Of a stretch of 64,000 nucleotides of DNA, positions 54,934 through 64,000 are shown in pieces. Source of the DNA: an uncultured Methanospirillum sp. Its GTDB lineage: Archaea > Halobacteriota > Methanomicrobia > Methanomicrobiales > Methanospirillaceae. Numbering within the stretch: the first letter of the stretch is position 1; each line of letters begins with the position of its first letter. Below the pieces are notes generated by a model, which worked only from the letters and a program-made list of their open reading frames with translations, made no database searches and was not told the origin of the DNA. Made by a program: the position numbers and the translations under genes. The stretch lies in NCBI RefSeq assembly GCF_963668475.1, contig NZ_OY764544.1:3224001-3288000 (forward strand), in the 5' to 3' direction.

Positions 54934-55864
54934 GAATATCGTTGATGTTTCACATTTTTCATACTCATATGGTGAACTACAGGCCGTTCGTGACATCTCC
55001 TTTCAGGTGAAGAAGGGCGAGGTCTTCTCATTTCTGGGTCCGAACGGAGCCGGGAAGAGCACGGTCATTAACACCCTTATAACTCTGCTTCCCCTTCAGA
55101 AAGGAACCGTGCAGATTGCAGGATATGACCTTGGATCAGATCAGGAGAAGGTTAGGCAGTCCATCGGGATCGTATTTCAGAAGATAACTCTTGACAAGGA
55201 TATGAAGGTTGGGGAAACCCTGGAGTTTCATGGAAGTATTTACCAGATGGGAAGTGCCGAGAAGAAGAACCGGATTGATGAACTCCTGAATCTTGTTGAA
55301 CTCTCTGAAAAGGCAGATGCTCTTGTCAGTACCCTTTCGGGCGGGATGAAACGCCGTCTTGAGATAGCACGAGGACTGATGACAAGACCAAAGGTCCTCT
55401 TTCTTGATGAGCCCACAATCGGGCTTGATCCACAGACCCGGCGCAAGACATGGGATTATCTCCGATCCGTAAATAAGGAGGGAACGACGGTCTTTATGAC
55501 TACCCATTACATGGATGAGGCCGATCTTCTGTCAGACAGGATTGCACTCATCGATCATGGGCAGATAATTATCGAGGGTACTCCGGCAGAACTCAAGCAG
55601 AGCCTTGGAAATGATATTATTTATCTTGATACTTCTGACAACCCTCGTACAACAGAAATCCTTAAGGATCTTTCAGGAATCAGGAAAATTGCAGGGTATG
55701 AAGGGAAGGTAGCCATCACGTCAGAGCAGGATGGAACACGGCTGCTTCCAGAGATAATCAGGGAGATAAACGGGCAGGGTATTGATGTGTGTGCAGTTAA
55801 TCTCAAGAAACCAAGTATGGATGATGTATTTTTGCATTATACTGGCACGGAGATGAGGGACTGA
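54926..55864 (+). CDS. ABC transporter ATPase, DrrA-like (second set)
   Basis: The ATG at 54926 overlaps the UvrA-like gene by 8 nt; a TTG six bases earlier is less likely. The 312-residue protein has FLGPNGAGKST, FQKITLDKDM, LSGGMKRRLEIARG, LFLDEPTIGLDPQTR and TTHYMDEAD, plus the same C-terminal extension as the ATPase at 51 kb. The two are clear paralogs. It powers the permease encoded next, with a TGATG overlap. Export of a toxic compound is inferred from context. Confidence 0.9.
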   Translation: MTENIVDVSHFSYSYGELQAVRDISFQVKKGEVFSFLGPNGAGKSTVINTLITLLPLQKGTVQIAGYDLGSDQEKVRQSIGIVFQKITLDKDMKVGETLEFHGSIYQMGSAEKKNRIDELLNLVELSEKADALVSTLSGGMKRRLEIARGLMTRPKVLFLDEPTIGLDPQTRRKTWDYLRSVNKEGTTVFMTTHYMDEADLLSDRIALIDHGQIIIEGTPAELKQSLGNDIIYLDTSDNPRTTEILKDLSGIRKIAGYEGKVAITSEQDGTRLLPEIIREINGQGIDVCAVNLKKPSMDDVFLHYTGTEMRD

Positions 55865-56703
55865 TGGAAACTCCAGGATTTGTCCCGGTATTTATACGGG
55901 ATATCAACCGGTATTTCAGATTTAAGGATCAGTTGTTCACCTCGATGCTACACCCGGTCTTATGGCTTGCGTTATTCGGATTTGCCATGGCGGGGACGTT
56001 TGAGAGAATTCTCCAGTCTGTTCTCCCCCCGACCGGCATGATGGTGGTCAATTACCTGACGTATATGACTCCCGGGATGATCGCGGTAACGATTATGTTT
56101 GCAAATCTGTACGGAGGGTTCTCGGTCTTCTTTGATAAGGACTGGGGGATTTTAAGGGAGATTCTTGCAAGCCCGATGCCAAGGAGGGATCTTGTTATCG
56201 GGATCTCATTATCTGCTATTGTGAAATCGCTGATTCAGACGACAATCATCATCATCCTTGGAATGGTGCTTGGAGTTACTGCATTTTCAGGTCAGAGTCC
56301 GGTCCAGATCCTTGTATCCGTTATTGGTATTGTGATGTTTATCGGGATCTTCTCAACTGCTATCATCTGTGTCTCCTTATATGTGGCATTTGCAACGAGT
56401 TCTCCGGAAGGATACCAGGGTATCACCACGTTGCTCTCGATGCCGTTCTTCTTTGCATCAAACGCACTGTACCCGATAAACGGTCTTCCTCCGGTGATCC
56501 AGGAGTTCTCCTACCTGAACCCGATATCACATCTGACAGATGGTCTTCGGTACTTTATCATCGGTGATCAGTTCTCGTCACTCGGGCTGGTCTTTTCGTA
56601 TAGTCCGGTTCAGATTCTGTCTTCTTTTTTGTACCTGACAGTTCTTGCAGTGGTCTTCTTCTGGATAACGGTTCGTAAGATTAACAGGTCGATTGTGACG
56701 TGA
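55864..56703 (+). CDS. ABC-2 type export permease (second set)
   Basis: A 279-residue membrane protein with about six hydrophobic segments, the ABC-2 loop FDKDWGILREILASPMPRRD and the LNPISHLTDGLRYFIIGDQF end motif. It is a paralog of the permease at 50.1 kb. It is the last gene of padR-uvrA-like-ATPase-permease, all coupled by overlaps, so the four are one operon. Confidence 0.9.
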   Translation: METPGFVPVFIRDINRYFRFKDQLFTSMLHPVLWLALFGFAMAGTFERILQSVLPPTGMMVVNYLTYMTPGMIAVTIMFANLYGGFSVFFDKDWGILREILASPMPRRDLVIGISLSAIVKSLIQTTIIIILGMVLGVTAFSGQSPVQILVSVIGIVMFIGIFSTAIICVSLYVAFATSSPEGYQGITTLLSMPFFFASNALYPINGLPPVIQEFSYLNPISHLTDGLRYFIIGDQFSSLGLVFSYSPVQILSSFLYLTVLAVVFFWITVRKINRSIVT

Positions 56704-57086
56704 ACAATTTATATTGCGAACGACAGTGACACCCCTCCTTTTTCGGTGGTGGATATCCACAAACTCTTTAGAGTAATGGTTTCTATTACGTTGAATCCAT
56801 CAACAGGTACCATGCTGGAATCATGGTAGAGATTATACCCATTGTCATCGGGAATGGTAGAGAGGTATCGAAACGCTGCAATCACATGGAATACCTCCAT
56901 ATTCTGTACCTACCATATTATCCAGTATTTTTTGATTAATTGTAATTGTTCCAGATTAACCCGTGGTAAGGAAATCCGGGAAGGAGAAGTCCTTTCAGAT
57001 CCTTGTGATTCACGATCGTTGTGAGTCAAAATATATGCACAGGAGTTATACATGTATCTTCCATCTATCACTCCAAGGAGGATTCT
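56704..57086. other. Intergenic region upstream of the chemoreceptor
   Basis: The 383 nt hold the presumed promoter of the chemoreceptor, with AT-rich DNA around 56917-56945 (ACCATATTATCC and TTTTTTGATTAATTG). No other gene or repeat is seen. Confidence 0.35.
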
Positions 57087-59852
57087 ATGTCACATGGTAA
57101 TGACCATCCCAATACAGGTATATCAATACAGGAAATTGAAAACCTCACCGTTGATCAGTTAAAAAAACTGGTGCTCTCCCTGAAGGCTGAAAACGAAGAA
57201 CAAAACAGGCTCTCTACCTGGTATAAAGCCATTCTTGATGCGATACCGTTTCCCATGTCGGTTACCGACATGAATATGAACTGGACATTCATCAATCATG
57301 CAACCGAGAATATGCTCAATGTCACCCTCAATGAGATAAAGGGAAAACATTGCAGCAACTGGGGGGCAAATATCTGTGCCACAGACCAATGCGGAATCGA
57401 ACTTCTCAGAAAAGGAGTACATTACAGTATTTTTGAACAGAGTGGTGGCCATTTCAGAACCGATGTCTCGTATATTTCCACACCTGAAGGAGAAAATATC
57501 GGTCACGTTGAGATTGTTACTGATGTTACAGAGATCATAAAAGTAAACAATTACCTCCATAGTGAGATCGAGCATACGGCACGAAACCTGGAGAAATTCT
57601 CAAGGGGAGAACTTGATATCGACTATTCAGTGAAAGAATCTGATGAATATACCAAAGATGTGTCAGAACTTTTTGTCAAGATAAATGACAGCCTCAGACA
57701 TGGGGCTGCAGCCCTCTCGCTCATGTCTGATGATGCACGTATGCTCTCACAGGCAGCAGTTGAAGGGAAATTATCAACCCGGGCAGAAGTATCCAGGCAT
57801 CAGGGAGAATACCGCAGGATCGTTGAAGGTCTAAATAAAACGCTTGATGCGGTTATCATGCCATTAAATATGACAGCAGAGTATGTTGATAAGATCTCCA
57901 AAGGAACCATTCCCCCTCAAATAACTGACACCTATGCCGGGGATATCAATATCATAAAAAATAACCTGAACAACTGCATCAATGCAGTGAATCTCCTTTT
58001 CAATGACGTAAATTTCTTATCAAAAGCGACTATCGAGGGAAGACTCGACACCCGTGCTGATGCAACAAAGCACCAGGGAGATTTCAGAAAGATTGTTGAG
58101 GGTGTGAATGATACTCTCAATACTCTTGTCGGTTACATCGATAAAATGCCATTACCCATTATGGCGATAGATACCGGGTTTGGCATCCTGTACATGAATG
58201 ATCTGGGTGCCGGGTTACTTGGAACCACCAAACAGGAGTTAGTTACAAAGAAATGTTATCACCAGTTTAAAACAAGTGATTGTCAGACGGAAAACTGTGC
58301 CTGTGCTCAAGCGATGAAAAAGGGATCCCTTAGTACAAGTGAAACTGATGCCCATCCATCAGGAAAGGATCTGGAGATAGCCTATTCTGCTCTTCCAATA
58401 CGTAACCAGAACGGAGATGTGACCGGGGCTTTTGAGTTTATCCAGGATCAGACTGCATCAGTAAGGCTTAATCGGTTCCTGAATCATGAGATAGGAGAAA
58501 CAAACCGATGTTTAACCCTTCTTGCAGAAGGCAATACAAATGTACTACGAGAAGTCGGTGACGCCGATGAGTATACGAAAGAAGCCCGTGTCCTTTTCCT
58601 TGCCATCAATGAAAAGGTAGAGACCCTTGCCGAGTCAATAAATAATCTTGTTCGTGACGCTGACAAACTCTCTAAAGCAGCAATAGAGGGTAAGTTAGAT
58701 ATCCGTGCTGATGCATTGAAACATCAGGGAGACTTCAAAAAGGTTGTGGAAGGAGTAAATAATACCCTTGATAGTGTGATTATTCCGGTGCATGAAGCCC
58801 TGCGTGTTTCAAAAGAGTACGCGAACTATAGATTTAATGTCCGGGTGGATCCATCACTGAACGTAGCCGGTGACTGGATTGAATTCAAAGAGGTTCTGAA
58901 CGATATCGGAATCCAGGTAAGTGCAGCAGTCGTTTTGATTAACCGGTACCTTACTGATCTCTCCTCAAATGCTGAAGAAGCAGCAGCAAGTATTGAAGAA
59001 GTATCTGCAGGAGCACAGCAGGTTGCAAAAAATGCCGGCAGTGTGAGTGTGAATGCAGAAATGGGTAATGATGGTATCAGTCAGGTACTGAGAGCTATGG
59101 AAGATCTCACGGTGACCGTAGGTGAAGTCTCACAACGGGCAGAGCATGTCTCAACCTCAGCCACTCAGGCGAATGAGTTCTCAAAGACAGGCATTGATCT
59201 TGCCCGTAAATCTGAAGCTTCAATGGTCGGGATCAGTCAGTCAGCGAATGAAGTCGATGTTATTGTCCAGGATATCAATCACCAGATGGATGAAATCGGA
59301 AAAATTGTCAGATTAATCTCTGATATTGCAAACCAGACCAACCTTCTTGCACTCAATGCCGCAATAGAAGCAGCACGGGCAGGAGAGGCTGGGCGAGGGT
59401 TTGCAGTCGTTGCGGCTGAAGTGAAATCTCTTGCCCAGGATTCACGCAAGTCTGCAGAAAATATTGCTGATATGATATCTTCACTCCAGGGAAAAGCAAA
59501 GAGTGCCACCATTGCTATGGAAAAATCAGGGGAGACCGTAAAGGAAGGGAGTAAATCTCTTACTGAAACCCTGGAGGCATTTGACAAAATTGCTCAGTCC
59601 ATTGAGGATATTACACGAAATTCCATGGATGTTGCATCTGCATCTGAAGAACAGGCTGCCTCTGTCCAGGAGATTACCGCAAGTGTCAATGAAGTCTCTT
59701 CATTAGTCATAAACACCTCAAAAGAGGCTGGCGATGCTGCAGCAGCAACAGAAGAGGCTTCAGCATCAATAGAACAGATAAGTAAAGTTGTAAACAATGT
59801 GAGTACTATTGTTGAGACGGTCTCACAAGAGATGGCGAAATTTGTCGTTTAG
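57087..59852 (+). CDS. Soluble methyl-accepting chemotaxis protein with two PAS and tandem HAMP-like domains
   Basis: The ATG at 57087 has AAGGAGG five bases before it, so I prefer it to a GTG at 57021. The 921-residue protein has no membrane helix. PAS1 spans about residues 44-158 and PAS2 about 350-461. Three similar HAMP-like units are recognisable by repeated AxEGxLxxRAxxxxHQGxxxxIVEG segments. The signalling tip is [20 protein letters not shown] (near 752), intact, flanked by long coiled coils. Both PAS domains carry spaced cysteines ([15 protein letters not shown] and [17 protein letters not shown]), suggesting a redox- or metal-sensing role. It should feed CheA, whose gene is not in the window. 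Confidence 0.92.
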   Translation: MSHGNDHPNTGISIQEIENLTVDQLKKLVLSLKAENEEQNRLSTWYKAILDAIPFPMSVTDMNMNWTFINHATENMLNVTLNEIKGKHCSNWGANICATDQCGIELLRKGVHYSIFEQSGGHFRTDVSYISTPEGENIGHVEIVTDVTEIIKVNNYLHSEIEHTARNLEKFSRGELDIDYSVKESDEYTKDVSELFVKINDSLRHGAAALSLMSDDARMLSQAAVEGKLSTRAEVSRHQGEYRRIVEGLNKTLDAVIMPLNMTAEYVDKISKGTIPPQITDTYAGDINIIKNNLNNCINAVNLLFNDVNFLSKATIEGRLDTRADATKHQGDFRKIVEGVNDTLNTLVGYIDKMPLPIMAIDTGFGILYMNDLGAGLLGTTKQELVTKKCYHQFKTSDCQTENCACAQAMKKGSLSTSETDAHPSGKDLEIAYSALPIRNQNGDVTGAFEFIQDQTASVRLNRFLNHEIGETNRCLTLLAEGNTNVLREVGDADEYTKEARVLFLAINEKVETLAESINNLVRDADKLSKAAIEGKLDIRADALKHQGDFKKVVEGVNNTLDSVIIPVHEALRVSKEYANYRFNVRVDPSLNVAGDWIEFKEVLNDIGIQVSAAVVLINRYLTDLSSNAEEAAASIEEVSAGAQQVAKNAGSVSVNAEMGNDGISQVLRAMEDLTVTVGEVSQRAEHVSTSATQANEFSKTGIDLARKSEASMVGISQSANEVDVIVQDINHQMDEIGKIVRLISDIANQTNLLALNAAIEAARAGEAGRGFAVVAAEVKSLAQDSRKSAENIADMISSLQGKAKSATIAMEKSGETVKEGSKSLTETLEAFDKIAQSIEDITRNSMDVASASEEQAASVQEITASVNEVSSLVINTSKEAGDAAAATEEASASIEQISKVVNNVSTIVETVSQEMAKFVV

Positions 59853-60095
59853 ATGGGAGCCAGGGCCACTCCCTTTTTCCTGATATGTCCGTCTCTTTAA
59901 AAACCAGGGGATGAAATTATAGAATCACGCTAGTGGAGAAAATTCATCGCCATTTATTGTGAAAAGCAAAACAATTAGATCAAATTGATAATAACCTGAG
60001 ATGAATTCACATTCTTGTGGTAATCCTGCAATTGACAGGTTTTTTGAGGGTTTGATGACTTTCATCTTATTTACTGTCATCTCTCTTTTTACCAG

Positions 60096-60602
60096 TCATG
60101 TTAATATTTTCGTTAGAATACCTTCAATGTACTCTTTCTTTCCGTTTATGTATGCATCAATGTCATGAGGATACAACAGCGCAAGATCCTCTTTTACCTT
60201 CTGATACTCACGGACAGAATCAGGGTGTGATCTTAAAAAATCCCTGAAAGCGATATGATCACGAAATCCTTTCCCGTCTTTCGGGCAGACATACAGGTGA
60301 TAGGGCATGAACTCATCTTTATATCTCCGCTTAAATGCCTCCCGTCCTTCGATTCCAAGGTTCCCTTCATGATCAAATCCTGCCAGATCAAGCCGTTCGA
60401 TGACTGAAGAAAGCCGGGACATATCCTCTATCACGACATCAATATCAATGATGGGTTTGGCTCCAAGATCTGGAACCGAAGTACTTCCAACATGCTCAAT
60501 TCCTATGATCAGATCTCCGATATAGCCTGATATCATCACTCTAATCCTCTCAAATTCTTCAGCCCACTGCGGGTCTGCCATGGCTATTGTTATGGTTCTC
60601 AT
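60096..60602 (-). CDS. GrpB-family (UPF0157) nucleotidyltransferase-like protein
   Basis: A 168-residue protein with IGIEHVGSTSVPDLGAKPIIDIDVVI, shortened, the defining GrpB/UPF0157 pattern of a minimal nucleotidyltransferase fold (G-S-T-S and D-x-D). RDHIAFRDFLRSHPD is also typical. The family includes proteins of unclear activity, sometimes fused to CoaE or acetyltransferases. It lies 89 nt downstream of the AAA gene on the same strand but behind a strong terminator, so it probably has its own promoter. Confidence 0.88.
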   Translation of the reverse strand: MRTITIAMADPQWAEEFERIRVMISGYIGDLIIGIEHVGSTSVPDLGAKPIIDIDVVIEDMSRLSSVIERLDLAGFDHEGNLGIEGREAFKRRYKDEFMPYHLYVCPKDGKGFRDHIAFRDFLRSHPDSVREYQKVKEDLALLYPHDIDAYINGKKEYIEGILTKILT

Positions 60603-60631
60603 TCTGAACTACCCCAATAATATCTCTTTGT

Positions 60632-60667
60632 AAAAAAAAAAAAAAAAACGAATACCCATAGTAATAT
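60632..60667 (-). terminator. Hairpin plus 17-T terminator of the AAA gene
   Basis: On the reverse strand, just after the AAA gene, a stem CCCATA/TATGGG with loop TTAC is followed by six bases and then an unbroken run of 17 T (A run at 60632-60648 on the forward strand). Oligo-T is the archaeal termination signal. This is the clearest terminator in the window. Confidence 0.75.
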
Positions 60668-60691
60668 GGGCAGTTTTTATTTTCGTGTCGG

Positions 60692-61846
60692 TTATCGGAG
60701 ATCAACAGGATAGAGACCCCGACCCCATACCATCTTTTCTTCAATACAGAGTGTGACATCATCTGCACAAATCGGATCTCCAAGATCTGAACTACTCTGG
60801 TTCCCTGAAATAATCCGCTTGATCTCATCAATGATGACAGAACTACTGGTCCCGATTATGATCCTGTATCCGGCTTTTACCATCTTTGTAAACAACCGGG
60901 CGAGGTGTACCTGCTGCTCTTGGTTCAAGTGTAGTTCAGGCTCTTCAATAATGAAGACATCTCCAGTAACTCTCCGGTACTTAAGCGAGAGAAAGATGGG
61001 GAGGAGACTAGTACACTCTGGTGGGAGAGCATCGGGTGGAAGATCGGTACCTCCTCTTCGAACCACAATCTCATATGATCCATTTGGATGGACGATAAGC
61101 CGGGATTCTCCATTGATGAGAGTCATCTCCTCTTCTCTCCAGGAATCAGGATTATAACGGTTTTTTGATACAAAGAAACCGTCAAACTCATCAATAAGTT
61201 CAATAACTAATGGTGAATTTTTTGCTGGGTCAATCTCTCTATCGTACGCATTAATAATTTCTACCCGGTTATTTGGGAGATAGAGTGAGTGTGGGGGACA
61301 TCCCTCTGATATAAATGCAACCCAGTTCCCAATTACACCACGAATAACTGGAGTAAAAGCAGTTGTTGACTGTCCCGGTCTTGGGAGATCCTTGGGTCCT
61401 TTTGCAAATAACCCTGCTGGAAGTGGGCATTCAGATTCAAAGCAGATCAAAGATTCTGCATCGTCTGTCACCAGATGTGTCCGTGCTTGCTCTGATGTCA
61501 GATATACATGGCCCAATATCGACTTTTGAAGGCGAAGATCCGATGTCTTCACACCAAAGTATGATTCAAGCAGATTCATCAGGTTCTGGTTATAGATCTC
61601 CTCGAGGGCAGTCTTGCCAATCAGGTCGATAACTGCGGGGGTTGGATCCCGTTTAACCTTTGGAGATCGTCTCAGATCGGGAATATAGGAAATATACATC
61701 TCGTGAAGGCGATAGATTGTATGAAGAAATCGAAGGATATAAAAATAATCCGAATTTTCTGGGCCGGTAAGAATGGTAAGCGGATGGATTGGGATCTCAG
61801 CCTCTTGATACGGGCCGACATTTTGAATTTTTATCGTCAGGGTCAT
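60692..61846 (-). CDS. AAA/ABC-type ATPase-fold protein with degenerate P-loop
   Basis: A 384-residue protein of the SMC/OLD-like AAA_21 kind. It begins KIQNVGPYQEAEIPIHPLTI and has Walker B DVFIIEEPELHLNQEQQVHL, followed by IIIGTSSSVIIDEI, as in this family. The P-loop, usually G-P-x-N-S-G-K-S, reads GPENSDYFY at residues 28-36, so the key Gly-Lys-Ser is lost. ATP binding by this subunit is therefore doubtful. It stands alone, so it is not a recognisable defence operon. It may be a regulatory or decayed member. Confidence 0.75.
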   Translation of the reverse strand: MTLTIKIQNVGPYQEAEIPIHPLTILTGPENSDYFYILRFLHTIYRLHEMYISYIPDLRRSPKVKRDPTPAVIDLIGKTALEEIYNQNLMNLLESYFGVKTSDLRLQKSILGHVYLTSEQARTHLVTDDAESLICFESECPLPAGLFAKGPKDLPRPGQSTTAFTPVIRGVIGNWVAFISEGCPPHSLYLPNNRVEIINAYDREIDPAKNSPLVIELIDEFDGFFVSKNRYNPDSWREEEMTLINGESRLIVHPNGSYEIVVRRGGTDLPPDALPPECTSLLPIFLSLKYRRVTGDVFIIEEPELHLNQEQQVHLARLFTKMVKAGYRIIIGTSSSVIIDEIKRIISGNQSSSDLGDPICADDVTLCIEEKMVWGRGLYPVDLR

Positions 61847-62182
61847 GGTGTTTCCATTTTTTTAGAGAAGATGTGGATATCAATCATTCACATTCATGCT
61901 GGGAAAGAACAGGATCTGTCAGAGTTCTGAAATGATAAAGAATATTAGGGCTATTTGTTCAAAATGGTTGCCAAGAACATCGCATTCAATCAAACATCAG
62001 GCTTTGTACCTTACATTTTCGACACTGTTATCAAGCCGTATTGAATATTTTAAATGAAATTCAACGGTTTCTTAATTGATATGAGTGCGGATTTCGTGAT
62101 TTTTTGGTTTCGGATGCTGGTATAAGGTTCTATCCTAATATCTGTTATTCGTACAACGTCTTATTGGTGAACCTTCGGACAA
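61847..62182. other. Intergenic region, AT-rich, no recognised gene
   Basis: This 336-nt stretch lies between the PocR-PAS kinase and the AAA gene. It should contain the AAA gene promoter and the kinase 3' end. No gene, repeat or clear hairpin was identified. Confidence 0.35.
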
Positions 62183-64000
62183 TCACAGAATCCGGAACAT
62201 CCCTTTCGGCACTGTAATCTCAAACCGTGCTCCTTTCCCGAACTCCCCATTCTCTGTGATGGAAAGCCCTGTAATGGAGAGGATCTCCCGTGAGAGGAAG
62301 AGACCAAGGCCGGTGTGCTTCCCAAAGCCTTTGGAAAAGAGTTTTGTTTTATCCTCAACGCTGATACCCTCCCCATCATCTTCAACAACAATAATCAGGT
62401 TCTCCCGGTCTGGATTGCTGGAAACCCTGATAGATGTCATCTTCTCGCCCCCGTATCGAAGGGCATTATCAATCAGATTGTAAAAAACCTTCTGAAGAAG
62501 TGGATCTGCATACATCTCCACCTCCGGTTCTTCAGCAGTGATGCTGATCCCGTCATGCCTGAGTTGAAGGGAGGATTTCTTCATGATAGAATGTACACTC
62601 TGCCACGTAGGTGCCTCAATCCCCATACTCTCATAATCCTTGGTAAAACTGATCTGCCTGGAGATGGTGTTGGCAATATGCAGTTCTTTATTGATATACT
62701 CTTCAATCTTCTCCTTATCATTGAGATAATCTTTTGAGAAGTCAAGATACGCAAGTAATCCCTGTAGCTGATTCCCGATATCATGACGGGTAATACTTGA
62801 GAGAAGATGGAGTTTCTTGTTCGCCTGCAGGTATGCACTCTGCGTCTGGCTCAGTTCAGCAGTACGCTCTATAACCCTCTGTTCCAGCTCTGTATTCAGC
62901 CTCTGAAGTTCCTGTTGTGCAACCTTCCGGTCAGTAATATCAAGAAGTGATCCAATGATGGCAGGTTTTCCTTTGTATATCGTTCGTGACCCGAAAACTT
63001 CTATGATAATATCTCTTCCTGATCTGGTAATCCCTCTGAGTTCATAGTTGAGAGTCTCAACATCTCCTGATATTCTTGTTTCAGTATTTCCAGAAAGTTT
63101 GGGGATATCTTCAGGATTTACAAGGTTTTCAGGTCCGAGTGTATCGATGATGTCATTGATCTCATACTCAAAGATCTGAGCCAACTTACTGTTTACATAC
63201 CTGAAGATTCCTTCCTGGATAAGGTAAATTCCGGTGAGTGACTTCTCGGCGAGATCCCTGAATTTGTCCTCAGACTCCTGGAGAGCAACCATCACCCTCT
63301 TCTGCTGGGTGATATCACGGATAGACTCGATTGCTCCGACCTTGTTCCCGTCATTATCATAGAGCGGAGTTGCCTTTCCCCAGAGGGTAATATTTCTTCC
63401 ATCGGGCATGGTGATATCAACCTCAACAACGATGAGGCTTCCTTCATGTTTTATCACCGTGTACTCCTTCTCCAGTTCCTCATGCGGAGCGAAGATCCAG
63501 TCTATCAGGATAGGTCTCCGGATTCCGTAAAATGGCAGTGAATACTCATAATTGCCTTTGCCTATGATATCTCTGGAAGTAACCCCGGTCATCTCCTCCA
63601 TCGCCTTGTTCCATGTGATGATCACGCCATTCAGATCAATTGCAAATGTGGCGTCAGGAAGATGGTCAATGATATCAGCCATCCTTCGCTCAGATCTTGC
63701 AAGAGCTTCCATGATAGCGGTCTCCTCTGACATGGTCTGGGCAAGCCTCAGGTTACTGAAGCTGAGGCGTGATATGTACCCGGTAAACCTGACCAGGAAG
63801 TCCATCAGTTCTGTAACATGTGATTTATTCAGTCGTGGAACCTTGCGGAGAGCGGATATGTACTCATCTTTGTCAAACCCGTACCGTTCGGCCTGGGCGA
63901 CAAACAACGCCTCATCAACGACCTCATCGTCATAGAAGAACTGGCCGGTAAAGATGTTGCCAACATGCTTCCCTCCGATGTATAATGGTGTTATCACGTC
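62183..64000 (-). CDS. PocR-PAS sensor histidine kinase (partial, N-terminus outside window)
   Basis: The frame stays open to the window edge, so the N-terminus is missing. The visible start, TPLYIGGKHVGNIFTGQFFYD, is the middle of a PocR ligand-binding domain that normally begins further upstream. Two PAS domains follow (about residues 105-225 and 235-350), then a coiled coil, then the kinase core with SSITRHDIGNQL (His near 402), DNALRYG, DDGEGISVED and GFGKHTGLGLF. All motifs are intact. PocR domains bind small organic ligands such as hydrocarbon derivatives. The ligand is unknown. Confidence 0.88.
   Translation of the reverse strand, partial: DVITPLYIGGKHVGNIFTGQFFYDDEVVDEALFVAQAERYGFDKDEYISALRKVPRLNKSHVTELMDFLVRFTGYISRLSFSNLRLAQTMSEETAIMEALARSERRMADIIDHLPDATFAIDLNGVIITWNKAMEEMTGVTSRDIIGKGNYEYSLPFYGIRRPILIDWIFAPHEELEKEYTVIKHEGSLIVVEVDITMPDGRNITLWGKATPLYDNDGNKVGAIESIRDITQQKRVMVALQESEDKFRDLAEKSLTGIYLIQEGIFRYVNSKLAQIFEYEINDIIDTLGPENLVNPEDIPKLSGNTETRISGDVETLNYELRGITRSGRDIIIEVFGSRTIYKGKPAIIGSLLDITDRKVAQQELQRLNTELEQRVIERTAELSQTQSAYLQANKKLHLLSSITRHDIGNQLQGLLAYLDFSKDYLNDKEKIEEYINKELHIANTISRQISFTKDYESMGIEAPTWQSVHSIMKKSSLQLRHDGISITAEEPEVEMYADPLLQKVFYNLIDNALRYGGEKMTSIRVSSNPDRENLIIVVEDDGEGISVEDKTKLFSKGFGKHTGLGLFLSREILSITGLSITENGEFGKGARFEITVPKGMFRIL

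Overview
The window looks like chromosome of a mesophilic methanogenic archaeon of the Methanomicrobiales, most probably Methanospirillum-like. The grounds are archaeal TATA-type promoters, many PAS-rich sensor kinases with the RHD-type phospho-acceptor box common in this order, PKD/NosD-type surface proteins, DUF7123, DUF2284 and DUF1847 proteins, and a type I-C CRISPR-Cas locus. The genus is an inference. No rRNA or tRNA gene was seen.

Layout. 1-0.4 kb: a VapBC-like toxin-antitoxin pair, toxin cut by the window edge. 0.6-3.2 kb: a membrane-anchored M3-like metallopeptidase, a hypothetical gene and a TM2-like small membrane gene. 3.4-10.4 kb: a periplasmic-sensor histidine kinase facing a six-PAS kinase that is translationally coupled to a REC-PAS protein. 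10.7-20 kb: a radical SAM gene, two exported TPR proteins, a NosD/PKD surface protein with an in-frame amber stop in its last domain, another PAS kinase, a GNAT acetyltransferase, a DJ-1/PfpI protein, and two paralogous DUF7123 regulators, each behind a long conserved leader. 20.7-22.3 kb: a DUF2284-MBL hydrolase operon. 22.3-27.6 kb: a three-gene sensory operon (REC-PAS protein, solute-binding protein, five-PAS HWE/HisKA_2 kinase). 28.2-31.1 kb: divergent DUF1847/HxlR genes and a secreted C39-PKD peptidase.

31.4-44.9 kb: a complete type I-C locus (cas3-cas5c-cas8c-cas7c-cas4-cas1-cas2), leader and a long array: 63 recognisable repeats plus one decayed terminal repeat. An IS256-family element sits inside a spacer after repeat 52. 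The spacer rejoins to 34 nt, the normal length here. Just beyond lies a plasmid- or virus-type replication module (primase/ATPase, two small proteins and a nuclease-like protein) with gene debris beside it.

50.1-56.7 kb: an export and resistance island, an ABC-2 transporter divergent from padR, a UvrA-like ATPase and a second ABC-2 transporter, with a perfect operator palindrome touching the padR start codon. 57-64 kb: a soluble chemoreceptor with Cys-rich PAS domains, a GrpB-family protein, an AAA protein with a broken P-loop and a strong oligo-T terminator, and a PocR-PAS kinase running off the end.

The best candidates for something undescribed are (i) the duplicated DUF7123 leaders, with conserved hairpins and paired anti-Shine-Dalgarno motifs, and (ii) a 70-bp hairpin element present twice around the DJ-1 gene, with a diverged third copy at 50.0 kb.
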